From Microvelia longipes (lineage: Eukaryota; Arthropoda; Insecta; Hemiptera; Veliidae): a stretch of 64,000 bases of DNA. The position numbers and the translations under genes were made by a program. This document shows, in pieces, positions 1 through 12,500 of the stretch. The number at the start of each line of letters is the position of its first letter. The stretch's first letter is position 1. The stretch covers positions 36,635,739 to 36,699,738 of the forward strand of contig JACMZG010001911.1 in the NCBI GenBank assembly GCA_018340805.1, written 5' to 3'. The notes beneath the pieces were generated by a model. The model did not search any database. It worked only from the letters and a program-made list of their open reading frames with translations, and was not told the origin of the DNA.

Positions 1-774
1 AAAGTTAAATTTTTAAACTTAACAAAGTTATGATTGATTAACTGTTAACATAAGTTAATTACTTTATTATTATTGTAATTATAATACTCTTACATCAGTT
101 ACTGTGCTCAATCAGAAACACTATTAGCTGAAAGTTAAAAAAAATTTAAAACTTAACAAAGTTATGATTGAATAATTAAATGTTAACAAGTTAATTGGTA
201 TGCTAAATTATAAATGACTTTAACAAAATAAAGTTAGATTTTAACTGACTCTCTAATTAAAATTAACATGAAAAGTTAATAAAGTTGAGTGTTTAAGTAA
301 ATAAATAATTTAATTTGTTCTCACCTGATAATAATCTGAGTAAATGATAATTCTATATTATGTAATGTATTCATAAAAAAAATCGTTCAGTTTTTACATT
401 AAATGATTAGATTTGGATGATAAAATTTTCAAGAATAAACGTGTGATTTTAGGAATGTTTTACATGAAATAGGTAAAAGGGAGCTTTCTTGTCACGCAGT
501 TGAGCGTGACATGTACTTATACGCATGCCAAACCACTGCCTCTTTATACCAGGTTAGGACCTTAGGGAAAAATATTTTAAAGGGTCAAGCATGATGCTAA
601 TACTAAATGGTAACATGCAATTGACTCCATGAATTATAAAGAGAAAAGAAAAATCAAGTCAGATTTATTAATACACGAAAACTCTAAAAATTTATGTTTA
701 GTTAAGTAGATTTAGTCGTAATAATAGACTTTATTTAAACACATATATTTTACTCTTCATTAGTGCTTGATATG

Positions 775-1975
775 GTTGTAAGTATATTTTTACTTTTTCT
801 CGTTTATATCGTAGGTATAGAGGAAAAGTATTGTCTTCGCAAATAATCTAAAACCGGGATGTTAACGGAATTATCCTTTTCTGATTTTTATATGAATGCT
901 TTTCACAAAATTGTGTGTATGTGTGTTATCATCTTAGCTCCCAGTGTATTTATAGAGAGTTGAAACTTTATGTAAAAATGAATCGAAAGGAGTTGTGCTA
1001 TTCGGAAAATATTTTTTTATGACGTCATCAGCCCACAATAATGACTAAGCAAACATTTCAAAAAACAAAACGCGGGAAAATGTTACGATTAGAGTGAGAT
1101 TTGGCACACATGTAGCTATGTTTAAGACTAACATATGTGCTAAGTTGCATTTCATTATCTTCATTAGTTCAATATTTATGAAGTGACTTGTGTACATTTT
1201 GAAAAAAAAAAATTGTAAAAAAATAGTTCCGAGGTACCCTATACCCGACTGAAGTCTAAATTTCCGTATTAAATATTTGTACTTTCCCATGCTTACTGCC
1301 ATAAGTACAAATTAGAAAAGTATTTTATACTTTTTATAAAAATTTATTAAATAAATACTTCCCCTAAAATTCAAAAACAGGTGTTTTAAGATTTTCTGAG
1401 TGTTTTTCACAAATGTCCGTCTGTCTATATGTGTGTTCATAAAACGGAAAAAATTGAGCCATTTAAAATCGATTAGCTGAGATGTAGTCATGTGTAGGAC
1501 CAAAATATGCGCCAGTTTAAGTTTCATCACATTATAGCTTCAGTATAAAAATGGCCCTTGTAAATACAGTATGCGTTTATTTAAAATTTGTTAAATATCG
1601 AAAAATAATCTAATTAAGTTGCATTTGGTAGAATTGTATCCCTTTTCGTTATAACTAAGTATACTAAGTCTCGTATCAATACAGCGTATTGCTTATCATT
1701 ATATTTACGGTGTTTGTTGGATCATAGAAGTTAAGCAGCATCAAGTGAGGTCATGCCTGGATGAGTGACAGTCGGGAATATAATGAAATATATGTTTTTT
1801 CTCTCTAAGGGCGAGCGAAGTGAGTCCGAAGAGGTATGCTGTATAAATTGCGATTTCTATATTCTGATGACGAGCGTAGCGCATCCGATTTGGTGAGGAA
1901 AAGTTCCAAGGTAACTCCGAACTTCGTACCTTCTTTTTCAATTTTAAAACATGAAACCTACTTATTGTCAAAATG
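775..1975 (+). repeat. Composite dispersed repeat, copy C1 (most complete)
   Basis: Modules in order: a 40-bp quasi-palindrome (791-830), a segment around 915-975 (gtgtgtatgtgtgttatcatc, then agtgtatttatagagagttgaaact), a GACGTCATCAGCCCA block (1021-1040), a quasi-palindromic block starting GGCACACATGTAGC (about 1103-1150), a 5S-rRNA-like block (1701-1780), and a tail with two GAGCGAAGTGAGTCCGAA-like motifs (1809-1833 and 1869-1890), ending near a GAGGAAAAGTTCC stretch. Other copies in this window share the same modules in the same order, so it is one family. No coding capacity is seen and the family name is unknown to me. Confidence 0.7.
1701..1780 (+). repeat. 5S-rRNA-derived block (in copy C1)
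   Basis: GGATCATAGAAGTTAAGCAG, then CATC..., and GCCTGGATGAGTGACAGTCGGGAATA align by eye with the internal promoter region of 5S rRNA: the GATC-GAA-TTAAGCAGC A-box and the GTACTTGGATGGGTGACCGCCTGGGAATA C-box region. The 5' and 3' ends of a 5S gene are absent, so it is a derived segment, as in SINE3-type elements, not an rRNA gene. Confidence 0.75.
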
Positions 1976-2565
1976 GTGACATATTTTTTTTATTGTGTCC
2001 AGTTATAAAATAGAGATAGAAAAAAGCATGTTTTATTTCTTGAAATATTTTTTGCTGGTATGTAATGGCATATAATACTACAGGTAGGAAGGGAACGAAC
2101 GACACATATCGGACAGGCATGGAACTGGCTTGCATCGACAGGGTGGTAATTAGGCGTAGTTAGTATGCAAGATATCATGCATGGTATAAAACATTAACAT
2201 AATCTTAACAATATGAAGACATTAAATACAGCTTATACATACTAACAGACGACACGTGTCATGCCACGTGGCTTGGATAATGCAATTAACTAGGACAATA
2301 TTCTGTTTAAAGAGGATGTGGTCATTTAAGGTTATATTGCATTTGTTCTTTCCATAATTTGATACCTAGAAAAATAAGATTTTTAAGAATTGTTAGTTAA
2401 ATTTAAATAATTTAAGATTAACTTTTTTTAAATGACTAGAGCATTGTAGTTGTGGTTTTTACAAAAAAATATGCTTTGTTGAATAGTATAATTCAATAAT
2501 TAAGCGCAAATTGAATAATATAACTATTAACGCATTTTTCACTAATTTTAAAAATTATTAAGCAC

Positions 2566-2695
2566 AGCCGGCTTTAGGTAGGGGCTTTATGCACCATAGC
2601 ACCTATGGTGAGATGTTTAGTTTTGCTATTCAAGAAATCCGAGACTTAATATCTCACCACGTCACTGTCGATGGTAATACTGCCGAAAGCTGGCT
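2566..2695. mobile_element. Possible short MITE with hAT-like inverted ends
   Basis: AGCCGGCTTTAGG at the left and its imperfect complement CCGAAAGCTGGCT at the right bound a 130-bp stretch richer in G+C than its surroundings. The end sequence resembles hAT termini as I remember them. An 8-bp target duplication is not evident. Confidence 0.35.
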
Positions 2696-3339
2696 CTAGT
2701 TTGTAAAGTTTAAAATTGGTGCAATTTCGTTGTTAGTATTTATATTATTGTAGACAGAAATTTCACTGGGCTTACTAAAGTTTAACGAAAATTTAATCTT
2801 GTGCTTTTCTTTAATCAAAACTTATAAATTTTTATATTATATTTAATTAAAAGACTATCTAAAACGAGTATCTAACCATAACGAGTATCTGTTACATAGG
2901 TCTGTCATCACGAAAAAATACAAAAATTAACTTTGGAGAGGAGACGAACCATTTAGAAAACTATATTAGATAACCATGTTTCCTGAGTCAGCAAATTTTT
3001 TAATAACTTTAGGTTATTATTTTTCGTCGCGAAAATGGTCTTTGTGCTAAAAAGAAAATGCGCTGAAACTTTTAAAGAAAAACACCAACTAAGCATTAAA
3101 ATAGTGCTAAGGTGTGCACTGCCAATTTTAGAGGCATAGTTGTCTTTTATGCGTAGTTCCTTTAAAAGATACAAAGAAAATGATTTATGCGTAGTGCTTG
3201 ATAATTGAGTAACTGCTCAGGGTAATAAAGCAAAAAACTTGAGTAAGAAATGGATTGTTGCGGACCATCACCGTCCCAGAATTTTTTAATAAGACGTATA
3301 GCAAGTCATTTGATAAAAATTAAACCAATGTTGATAATA

Positions 3340-3715
3340 AGTTAAAAATTGGCACTTATATGTTGATATTATATGACTACAAGCGCGCCAAATTGATCGA
3401 AACACTTAAGCGTTTTAAGAATTTTTGGTAAGTTATTATTGAAGGTTTATAACGTCATAAAAAATATATTCTGGAGAGCACAACTAGACCTAATGATTGC
3501 TTTATGTATAGACTCTCTTGCGTATATGCTCTGGGATTTAGGATGAAAACAGACGTACGCACACATACAGACAGATGACTTAGTGAAAAAAAAAACACTC
3601 AGGAGGTTTCTAAACATTTGAAACTATTAATTTATGTGAAATTTTGTTTTTGTAATTTTAGTGAAAACCCAATATACTTTTTCTATATACCTACGGTATA
3701 AATGATGAAAAGAAA
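3340..3715 (-). repeat. Composite dispersed repeat, copy C2 (partial)
   Basis: On the minus strand this has the palindrome (3675-3712, containing CCTACGGTATA on +), then the acacacat/tagctc-like segment, then GACGTTAT and a degraded GCGCGCC/ACTACA block. The 5S-like block and tail are missing. Confidence 0.55.
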
Positions 3716-3719
3716 AATC

Positions 3720-6700
3720 TATTACGGGTTACCCAGGACACGTTAAACTCAATTTACTCGTCCTCGGATTGACATGATTACCCAAATATAAAGGTGGTAT
3801 TCCTTCAGTCACTCTGAGCTCCATATTAAAACTGTTAAATAACAAGATGTCTATGGTAAGCTTAAGGTTAAACTTAATATTCTTTCCAATTGTAAAATTA
3901 TTTTTCATATAATTTTAAGTATCACATTATTAAATATATATTTTCAAAATTAACTTAAAAACTAAAATTTTAATAGCTTATGGATGTTTTCTCCTTTTTC
4001 TTTATGTTTTACACTATCTAACCAAGTGTCGGTTCACGAATACCAGTAAATACCAAATACCTTAGGAGTTAAGTCCATTAAAGTCCATGAATTTAAAGGT
4101 CCACATTTTTAAAATTGAGGTAGAACACAGAAATACAATATAACAACAAATAATATGAAACTACAACAATGTGGTCCCCGTTCGGGCACAGGGACGCCAT
4201 AGGGCCGCAAAGCGCCTATTTGATCTGCCCTAACTATACTCTTAAATGTAATATGTTGAGGACTGCTTGAGGCATTGCCCCAAAATATCAAATTTCCCTC
4301 AAAATGTGATTAAAAAATCCGAGCAACTATGAATACTCTCTACCTACGAAATACTCTGGTAATATAAATTTGTTGAGACAGCCAGACACGCTTTCTATGA
4401 CGATAGAATAATGGATTTTTTTAATAATTAAAGTGCCAAAAATAATTACATTTCACATTTGTGCCTACAATGTCAAGCTAGATTTTCGGAGCTACGGGTA
4501 CAAAAATGGAAGGGACATGATATGCATTTTTTAAGCTTATTTTATGTCATGCAAGAATTCCTTCATGAATGTAGCTACACAAACTTCAGGGATCGTCCTG
4601 TCACATTCATTGATTTACATGAAACTTCTTGCTTATATATTTTCAATATATTTAGCATAGAAGCAATAGTAAATTTAATAATTAAAATAATTCCTTATTT
4701 ATGCAATAAATAAAGAAAATAAGATACTTTCGCTGTTTTAGCCCTCCAGCCACAGGGGCAACCTTGTGATAGGAGTGATGTTGGTAATAAAAACGGATGC
4801 GTTTGTTCTTCTCAATTCGGACACCCTATAATAAGCATTATGTCTTTAAAATGACTTCTAACGATGTCTTAAGAAAAGTTAAAATATGAGACTTCATTAG
4901 CCAGGTTGTAATTATTTATATATTTATTATCAAGGTGCTTAACACTTTGGTCATCAACACCTGCACCTCTACCATAGATAGACAAGAATATGATTAGAAT
5001 AACACTTAGCTGATGAGCATTTAAAAATTGATCAAATAGGGTAGTAAAATAAATTAAGTTTATTGGTATAGAATATTAGTGAGCTAAATGTTAAACTAAT
5101 ACCCTGTAGGCGGAAGTATTTTATTTAATTTGTTTATATTATTTTTTTTCATTTGAAATAAGTATTTAAGTACTTTTATAAGTGTAATATTGAAAGAATA
5201 ATTTAAGATATTATTAACAATAGGTAGAAAGTTTAAAGGTTACATTTCATCAAAGAACTCATAGCCGAGTAAGGATTTGAATAGTTCGTTCTTCACCTCA
5301 TAAAATGTCTGCTATTTTAGTAATTAGCCATTAGTTGTAATTATCTTTTTTATTTATGATGAAGAAGTTAATACTAATCATTCGTTGGCAATTTTATGAT
5401 TAAATTAATTTCTTTTTCTTTCAGATGTTGTTAATGATGCTTAAAGTTATTAATTTATTGCTTAATTAGTCTGCGAATATGTCTTTTAGAACCATTTACC
5501 ATAACATTAAAGCACATATGATTTATTGTGTTTTACAATAGATAAATCTCTTAATGCTACCTAGTTAATGCTAATGGATGATTATTTTTGCACATCTAGT
5601 GTCTACATTTTTTGACCATAAAAGTCTCTTATATTATGAAAGTATTCATCTTAAAATTTAACAGTCCTTCCTAAAATTTAACGCTACATCATACATTTTA
5701 CATATTAACTTTCTACCCTACAAGCTTCTTAGGTCTATTTTAAAACAATCTGCTCGTTTGCAGCTGCAATTTTCTTACTTTGTCATATAATAACTAGCTA
5801 TATTATTTGATACTACCGAGTTTGGTAAAATTTGAATACTTGACACAATATAATTGTGCCAGAGACAGTTGCATTATCTTGCTACAATTGCATTTTGCTT
5901 GTTACATTTCCTAGGTGTCTCTCGCACAATTAATTATATTGTGTTAATAACTAGCTAATTACTCGCTAATGTTGCTCTAACTCCCATGTCTATTTAAAAT
6001 TTTAAATCCATCTGCTGTTTTAGTTACTAAGCTGATCAATTATAAGAGGTTACTCTCTTACACACTCCAATGTTAAAGAGAGTGGTTACTTAATAACCCC
6101 AAATTGAACTAACACAAAAACACTTTGCCAAGCCTGGCACAAAGTTTCTCTGCTAAATTTATTAAATCATTGTAGCGATACATACTTAATTCATTTAATT
6201 TAGTATTAGGAATCAAATATAACTTCCAATATTAAAATATTTATGTGCTAAGGCCCTACAAACTTATAGTATTATACTATACTTATATATACTATACATT
6301 ACTATATACTATACTTAATTTATAATTCTACAATATATTAAAAATGTTTTTATTGATTCTTTCTTCTCGTATGTTTCTTTTTGATTTTTGTATAATTATT
6401 TTTTTTCTGTGTTTTAGGTAATACTAGAATTATTTATCTTGGAATTTGGATGAGGTATGAAATAATATATAACAAATTAACTTTTTATAATGAAAAATGA
6501 CTTATTATTATTAACTTTGATTGACATTTTAATTTGACGACCATTATAAATTAAAGTTGCTTAAGATTTTATAGTTCTTAGCTGATTTTGTGTTTGAAAT
6601 TTAATAGTGATTTCCCAATTTTTGCTATGGAATATTAGCGAATATTTTCCTGTAAATTTTCTTTTTGGGATTTACTTTTAAATGCAATAGAATTAGATTT

Positions 6701-6916
6701 TTTTAATTGATTATAATTTTTTTTAATACATGTAAATATATTCTTGTATTTGAGGAACAATTATAATATATTTGGGGCTTATAATGTATTTTAATATAAA
6801 CTATGTCGAATAATGGAATATTTTCTAGATGTAGCTTTGCATTTTGCTTGTTACATTTCCAACATACTGTGTCAACTATTTATGTTTAGAAAAACTCGTG
6901 TGTAGTATGTAGTATC
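3720..6916. other. AT-rich stretch without recognised genes
   Basis: Apart from the short inverted repeat at 5840-5944 and a TATACTATAC-like simple stretch (6270-6320), I see unique AT-rich DNA; the open frames here are short and unrecognised. Confidence 0.5.
5840..5944. repeat. Short inverted repeat, MITE-like
   Basis: GACACAATATAATTGTGCCAGAGACA at the left is an imperfect inverted copy of TGTCTCTCGCACAATTAATT, ATATTGTGTT at the right, enclosing about 45 bases. Within it GCATTTTGCTTGTTACATTTCC, 22 bp (5890-5911), recurs exactly at 6839-6860. Confidence 0.5.
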
Positions 6917-6964
6917 AAGAAGATTTAGGTCTTCCGGTGGTGACCGCGTCAATGTAGATGAAGA

Positions 6965-7006
6965 ATCCGACGTTTCGCTTCCACTGTGAGAGGCATCTCC
7001 AGGGAT
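6965..7006 (-). ncRNA. Hammerhead-ribozyme-like core, left arm, mutated
   Basis: Inverted copy of the core at 7091-7132. The CUGANGA core reads CTGGAGA here, changing an invariant A to G, which would be expected to abolish cleavage. Stem I and GAAA are intact. Confidence 0.5.
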
Positions 7007-7090
7007 GTAGGACATCATGGAATTTTCTACAAAGCTGAACTGAGTACAGCTTTACAGTTCAGCTTTGTAGAGCATTCCATGATGTCCTAC

Positions 7091-7132
7091 ATCCCTGAAG
7101 ATGCCTCCCACAGTGGAAGCGAAACGTCGGAT
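7091..7132 (+). ncRNA. Hammerhead-ribozyme-like core, right arm
   Basis: In order: ATCC (stem I), CTGAAGA (core CUGANGA), stem II formed by GCCTCC/GGAAGC with one mismatch, GAAA core, CGT, C as cleavage base, and GGAT pairing the first ATCC. Stem III would be the self-complementary ACGT, which can only form between two copies, as in Penelope-type dimeric hammerheads. Activity is not shown. Confidence 0.6.
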
Positions 7133-8208
7133 TCTTCATCTACACTGACGCGGTCACCACCGGAAGACCTAAATCTTCATGACAATAACCACGGAAGCCT
7201 ACGCAGTTTATTATGTAGTATCAAATTATAAGTGTATTGAAGGTGTTACAAATGTTTATTATTGTAATAGACCAAAGCCCACGCGGTCAATACGGAAGTC
7301 GAGTAATAAGGTTAACAATAAAAACCTAACTGGTTCAGCTTTGGCTCTTTATCTGACAAAGCTAGTTGTAATCGCTTTCTTTGTATTTTAATTCTGTTCT
7401 AATTAAAACCTTTCAGTTAATGCATGAGTTGAGCAGCACACCTTCTATTTCTAATTACTTTATTGTGTAAAAGTTTTCATCATATTAGTGAATATCATAA
7501 GATCATCAGAATGCACCAGGGTTGCCTAAGAAAAGGGGTTTAATTGCTTTCATTAACGCTTTGATTAAAACCCTAAGTAAAAAAGGAGTAAAACAAAAGA
7601 ATTTAATATTATATGAAATATAAGAAGTAAGTGATTTAAAGTGAGTCTAGAAGGGCGTGAAATGTAAATAACAAGGGAATAAGTTGGGAAGTACCAGCAG
7701 TGCAGGCTTATGTAAAAGAGAATAGTTTAAAGGATTAGAAAACAAAAGAAAAGTAAGAAACACCTTCGTGTAAGAGGATTAAAGCCAGAAGAGGGTGCAA
7801 ATGAAATCAAATATAAAAGTTCTTAATAGAAGATTTAAAAAAAAACTTGACAAACGAAGAAATAGTCAATACGTGCAACTATAATATAGTTTTTCCGAAG
7901 TAGAGTTTAGGTTTACTTTATTCCTTGTTGCTCAGGACTTGAAATGCAAAACTTGCATCTACTGTAAGAAAAAAATTTATGGCTTACTAGAATATTTTAT
8001 TGGCTGGGTGTTCAACTTTTATTCGCCAGGAGCGCTGAAGACCACATTCCTGTTATATTTTAGCCATAGTTCCGCTAAATGGCAACATTTCTTTAAAATA
8101 TAACCTTATTTCTTTTATCTATACCTTGTTTTTTTTACAATCCAAATAAAATTAATTATTTGTATTTATTTGATAGAAATGATATTTTTTTTATTTTTGC
8201 TGTTCACT

Positions 8209-8340
8209 TTTTAACCCCCTTACAATTCTATGACGGAAACCTTTTATGATAATTTTTACTAGGGAATTCGCTATGAGTTAAAGGGTCTGAAATAATTTGC
8301 TTCAATGAAGATCTCAAAACTTAATGAAAATAAGTTTTAT
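8209..8340 (+). repeat. Dispersed repeat, first of a direct pair
   Basis: Shares with 9268-9400 the segments TTTTTAACCC, GAATTCGCTATGAGTTAAAG and TTTGCTTCAATGAAGATCT with scattered differences. The second copy lies next to composite copy C3. Confidence 0.6.
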
Positions 8341-9239
8341 GTTAAATTTAGAGATTACTTCTCTTAGTTTTTTTTTATATTTCTTTTATGTCCCTGTGTA
8401 ACATATTACACATCTGTCAGAAGTTAAAATAAAAATCTTAGTAAAATAGTAAAACGAAATACACGTTTGAACAAATTTGAAAATTCAATCAATATGCTAA
8501 AGATATACAGTAAAGAAAAATCCCTAATAAAGCCATATTGTCACAACTGGAAACCCTTTAAAATTGGAAAGAGAAATACAAAACGTAACTTGTCTTAAGG
8601 AGTTTTATCCATAGTAAGAAGGGAACAATAATCAACAGACTTCGCCTTCAGTCTTAGAGGGTCTAGTTATGTTAAAGCAAACCAATATGTTTTAGAAAAG
8701 CTTCTAGCAATCTCATCTTTATCCTTTGTCCTTCAGGACCTTGGTAGTAAAGTTTACCAAAGTCAAGGGAAGGGTTAGTAAAAGCTAGAAAGAGTTTGCT
8801 ATTTCAACTTATAGGGTTGGTTCCACTCGACTTATTCCATCTTAGACTTCCTAGACCTTTTTTCTTCATTTTAAGAGTCAATCTGTCCTCTCCTCATTAT
8901 ACGTTGTGTTTCTCTTCGTCATCACCTTTAAGTTATCCTTTCCTAAATTATTTTCTGCTTCGCTTCACTCTTTTACAATTACTTCCGCTGTGTATCATTT
9001 AATTTAATTGAGTACTTAACTCAAATTACCACGTTTTGCTTAAAATAATGAATTGGCAGTTAAAATAAAAAATATTTACCTATCTTACTGTCATTGAAGT
9101 TATTCATATTTTATCAAATGACATATGATTTAGAGAATTTTTGTTACACAATGCACCTTTGAGCTTGAGGTCATACAGGGAAAGAGCTGGATTTTAGCCA
9201 CTTTCTTTAGGAAAACTTTTGAGGGTTGTTTTGTTGATG

Positions 9240-9880
9240 TAGTAGATTGTAGATATCTGTGTGTGCACCCTTTTTAACCCTCTTAAATTTCTACGTCGGA
9301 TACCTTATATGCTCATTTTTACTTTAGGAATTCGCTATGAGTTAAAGGGTCCGAAATACTCGTAATTTGCTTCAATGAAGATCTTAAAGCTTAATGAAAT
9401 TTATAACTTTATCTCGGTGAATTTGTTATATTGACGTATTCATGTCATTTGTTAAAAATTGAACTAATGCTGGTAATGAGATAAAACTTAGCACACTTGT
9501 TGTTTTATGTACGACTACATGCGAGTTATATTCTGTTTGGTTTATCGGGTTTTATAGATTTATAAAATCTAAGCTTAGTCGTTAATGACGTCATTAAACA
9601 TTATTTTCCGGGTAGCACAACTAGGCCCATAGATTTAATATACCAATTAAATGTCCCAAGTTTTAACTCTGTAGCATAAACACACTAGGATTTGTGATGA
9701 TAACAGACAGACCATACCCTCACACTTATACACGAACTCAAAGGCAACTTTGTAAAAATCCACTTAGACGGCCTTAAAACGTCTAAAACAGATGATTTTG
9801 GTTTTTCCGATGTTGAATTTTCAGTACCAACACGATACCTTCTTCTATATTTCTACGGTATAAATGAGGAAAAGTAGAAG
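9240..9880 (-). repeat. Composite dispersed repeat, copy C3 (partial)
   Basis: The palindrome is at 9836-9876 (CTACGGTATAAATGAGGAAAAG). Reading leftward the acacac segment, AATGACGTCATT (9586-9597) and the GACTACATGCGAG block follow. At 9268-9400 lies a segment also found at 8209-8340. The 5S-like block is not seen. Confidence 0.55.
9268..9400 (+). repeat. Dispersed repeat, second of a direct pair
   Basis: Direct copy of 8209-8340, about 1.06 kb downstream; it carries a short insertion (ctcg) before TAATTTGCTTC. Confidence 0.6.
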
Positions 9881-11675
9881 TGGTACTATACGATCGCGTA
9901 AAATTTAATTCAGTTTTAACCCTGTTATGACAGACAAATTCACTGTGTTTCATTCTGCTGCTAACCACGAATCGTGGTCAGTTCTTATATGGATCACTGG
10001 GTGAGTCTCTGGTGATATATTACATTTTTTATTTATAAATTACAGAGGAAATAATTTCCTCTGTAAGTACCTAAGAGGTACTTAGACCTCGTATGTGGGT
10101 CCATTGTACCTGATATATTACTTGATCTTCATACTCTTTCATTCATTTCTTGAGAACGAACTTAGCATATATAAAACTTTCAGGGCAGGAATTTGTAATT
10201 TAAATTCTTGCTTTTTAATAAGTTACAAGGTACCCCGGACCCAAATTTTAATTTAAATATTATAAAAGGTTCATGTCAAGCTAATATAATACGTAGTTGA
10301 TAATAATGATAATATAATAGGATAATATAATAAATAATATGCTAATATAATGGGTCATAGACAAACTCAAAATAAAAATCATTTTCAATTCTTTAGAATT
10401 AACAGCCAATTATTTGAGGAAAATATTAATTAAAAATAAGGTCATTGTATATTGTTTAAACTATTCATCAATACTTTATGAAAACTTTATTTTACAATGT
10501 TATGTTACATGAGTGCAACTCACTTTTTAATGTGTTAAAATTTTAATGAGAGATTTCCATAAATATAATTTAATTAAATTTTTTGCCAATAGGTTTCTTA
10601 GGATCTTTTAAAATTCTGATTTATTTGAAGTCAGTAATTAAAAGTTTAAGTTTTACCTTATATGTTAAAAATGAGGAAATATATTTATATCCTGAAAGTT
10701 TTAAAAGTTAATTGATGGTTGTTATTTTGTTGAATGGAGTCATCAAGTTGGGTCACTTAAAGAGAACATTTTCAGGGGTATCCAGAGGAGTGGGTGCAGA
10801 GGAGGGGTGGGGTCCCTAAAGTACCCCAGTGTATAAAATTAAGTTGTTTAGTTTTCCCATATTTCCTCATTAGTAACTTATTTTATTAATGCCATACCTT
10901 TATTTTAATGTAATTATTTGCTTTATCAAGTCAATTGAATAACTAAACGTTTATTCTGCCCATTTTATTTATCTTTAAGTTTTACCATTAGATTTGATTT
11001 AATTTATAAATGACTTAGCAATCTTTAAATTGCTTGTATAAATGAGTTATAACATATTTTTTATTGAAGATAAAAAAAACTCCTGGCTAGAAACATGCAA
11101 AATCTCTAATTAGCTGGCACTCAATATATTTTATGAATACTTAGACTCATCATTTATACAGCTAATTATTAAAAAACAGATAATACTAAATTCGGTAACT
11201 GTGTACTGTGTACATTCTTACCAGTATCTCGTCATTTGGAAGACAATGTATAATTGCTTGTTTGTGTTGCTTTTTTATGCTTGTTTAGTGGCATTGGAGC
11301 TTTTTCTTGAATCTCTTGACCTAATCAAGTCCTACGTTTGATTACTTAGATTGAAATAAACCTTTTTACGTTGAACACGATTTTAACACTAAAATGGAGA
11401 AGTAACTATTTTATGTCATTTTTATGTAAAATTTCTATTATGAACCTTATTTTTTTGTTATATTTTATTTGAAATTATATTAAAAATGCCAAGTGTGCTA
11501 ATAACGTTTTATCCTCCGTAACGACGGTTTAATATCTTTTGAATGGGCTGAGAAATGCGTATTCTATTGTTATAATTATGATGATAAAATGTATAGTAGA
11601 TTGTAGTAGATAGAGAGAGGTTTAGGGGAAATATTCAGACATTTACATCTCAATAAGACCCCCCCCCCCTTTTCC

Positions 11676-11693
11676 CACTGAGAATTCTCAGTG
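11676..11693. repeat. Perfect 18-bp palindrome
   Basis: CACTGAGAATTCTCAGTG, next to a run of ten or more C (11659-11669). Confidence 0.85.
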
Positions 11694-12353
11694 TTGTAAA
11701 AATCTTTCAATATCTCTTGTACAGTTCAAGCTTTCTAATGCTTCTAGGCCCCAGAATTTTCTCTAGCCAAAAAATCCCAAAGCACTTTTTTACTCCCGCT
11801 CTTTTCTCTTCTGAAATACTACCTGTCATTAAATAAGGCTTTTCATTTTCGAGTAAAAAAGGCCTTCAGTATCATTAATTCTTAAACTTGGTTCAAAACC
11901 TACGTTTGTGGGATTCGGAAAAATCTCACGACCCCTTATGTTTCCTTCTTTTTTATCCCTTGACGCTAAAATCCTGTATTTACATGTGCCGAGTAAAAAC
12001 CGCTACTGAAAACCCCCTTGATTTCGTGAAAATTCAGATTTTCACTCCACCAAACAGCGAAAGTAACCTTTTTATTTGCTTTTTCATTTCTATTTTCTTT
12101 TCAGCAACTTCCTATATATCCTATAGCTTTGAAAATCATTAGTTAACAAAAAAAGAAAAAAAACATCTGAAATAACGACTCTGTTATAAACTAAATGAAT
12201 AATGATGGCCATCTTATTTCCAAATAAATGTTCTATAAGATAAAATAAACTTTCATTCTATTACGTTTATGATGTATCGTTTAAAAATTATGCACGTCAT
12301 TGTTAAGCTTATGAAATTTCTTTCGCCTAGAACCAACGCCAAAACCTGACAAA

Positions 12354-12500
12354 AAATAAAATGAAAAAAATAATATTAAATAAAACAATAAAATTAAAAA
12401 AAATAATAAAATAAATAAATAAATAAAATAAATAAATAATCATAATAATAATGATTATTATTATTAATATCCTTATTAATTAATATTATTATAATAATCC
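12354..12500. repeat. A/T simple-sequence tract
   Basis: AAATAAAATAAATAAATAAT repeats pass into TAATAATAATTATTATTATT; low complexity only. Confidence 0.85.

Larger units (their letters stand above)
6917..7185. mobile_element. Foldback element with head-to-head hammerhead-like arms
   Basis: Two arms of about 120 bp are inverted copies of each other, from AAGATTTAGGTCTTCCGGTG at the left to CACCGGAAGACCTAAATCTT at the right, with a short centre near 7040-7050. Each arm includes a hammerhead-type core. Beyond the right arm, GACAATAACCACGGAAGCCTACGCAG (7181-7206) continues the element; the same sequence in reverse flanks the other foldback at 47367-47392. The family resembles terminal repeats of Penelope-like elements. 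The open frame across it is fortuitous. Confidence 0.75.

Noticed and set aside
1701..1780. 5S rRNA gene
   Set aside because: Only the internal promoter portion matches; the 5' and 3' helix strands are missing and similar truncated blocks occur elsewhere inside repeats.
6986..7231. 81-codon + strand frame
   Set aside because: It crosses the foldback hairpin, and both arms are non-coding repeat sequence.
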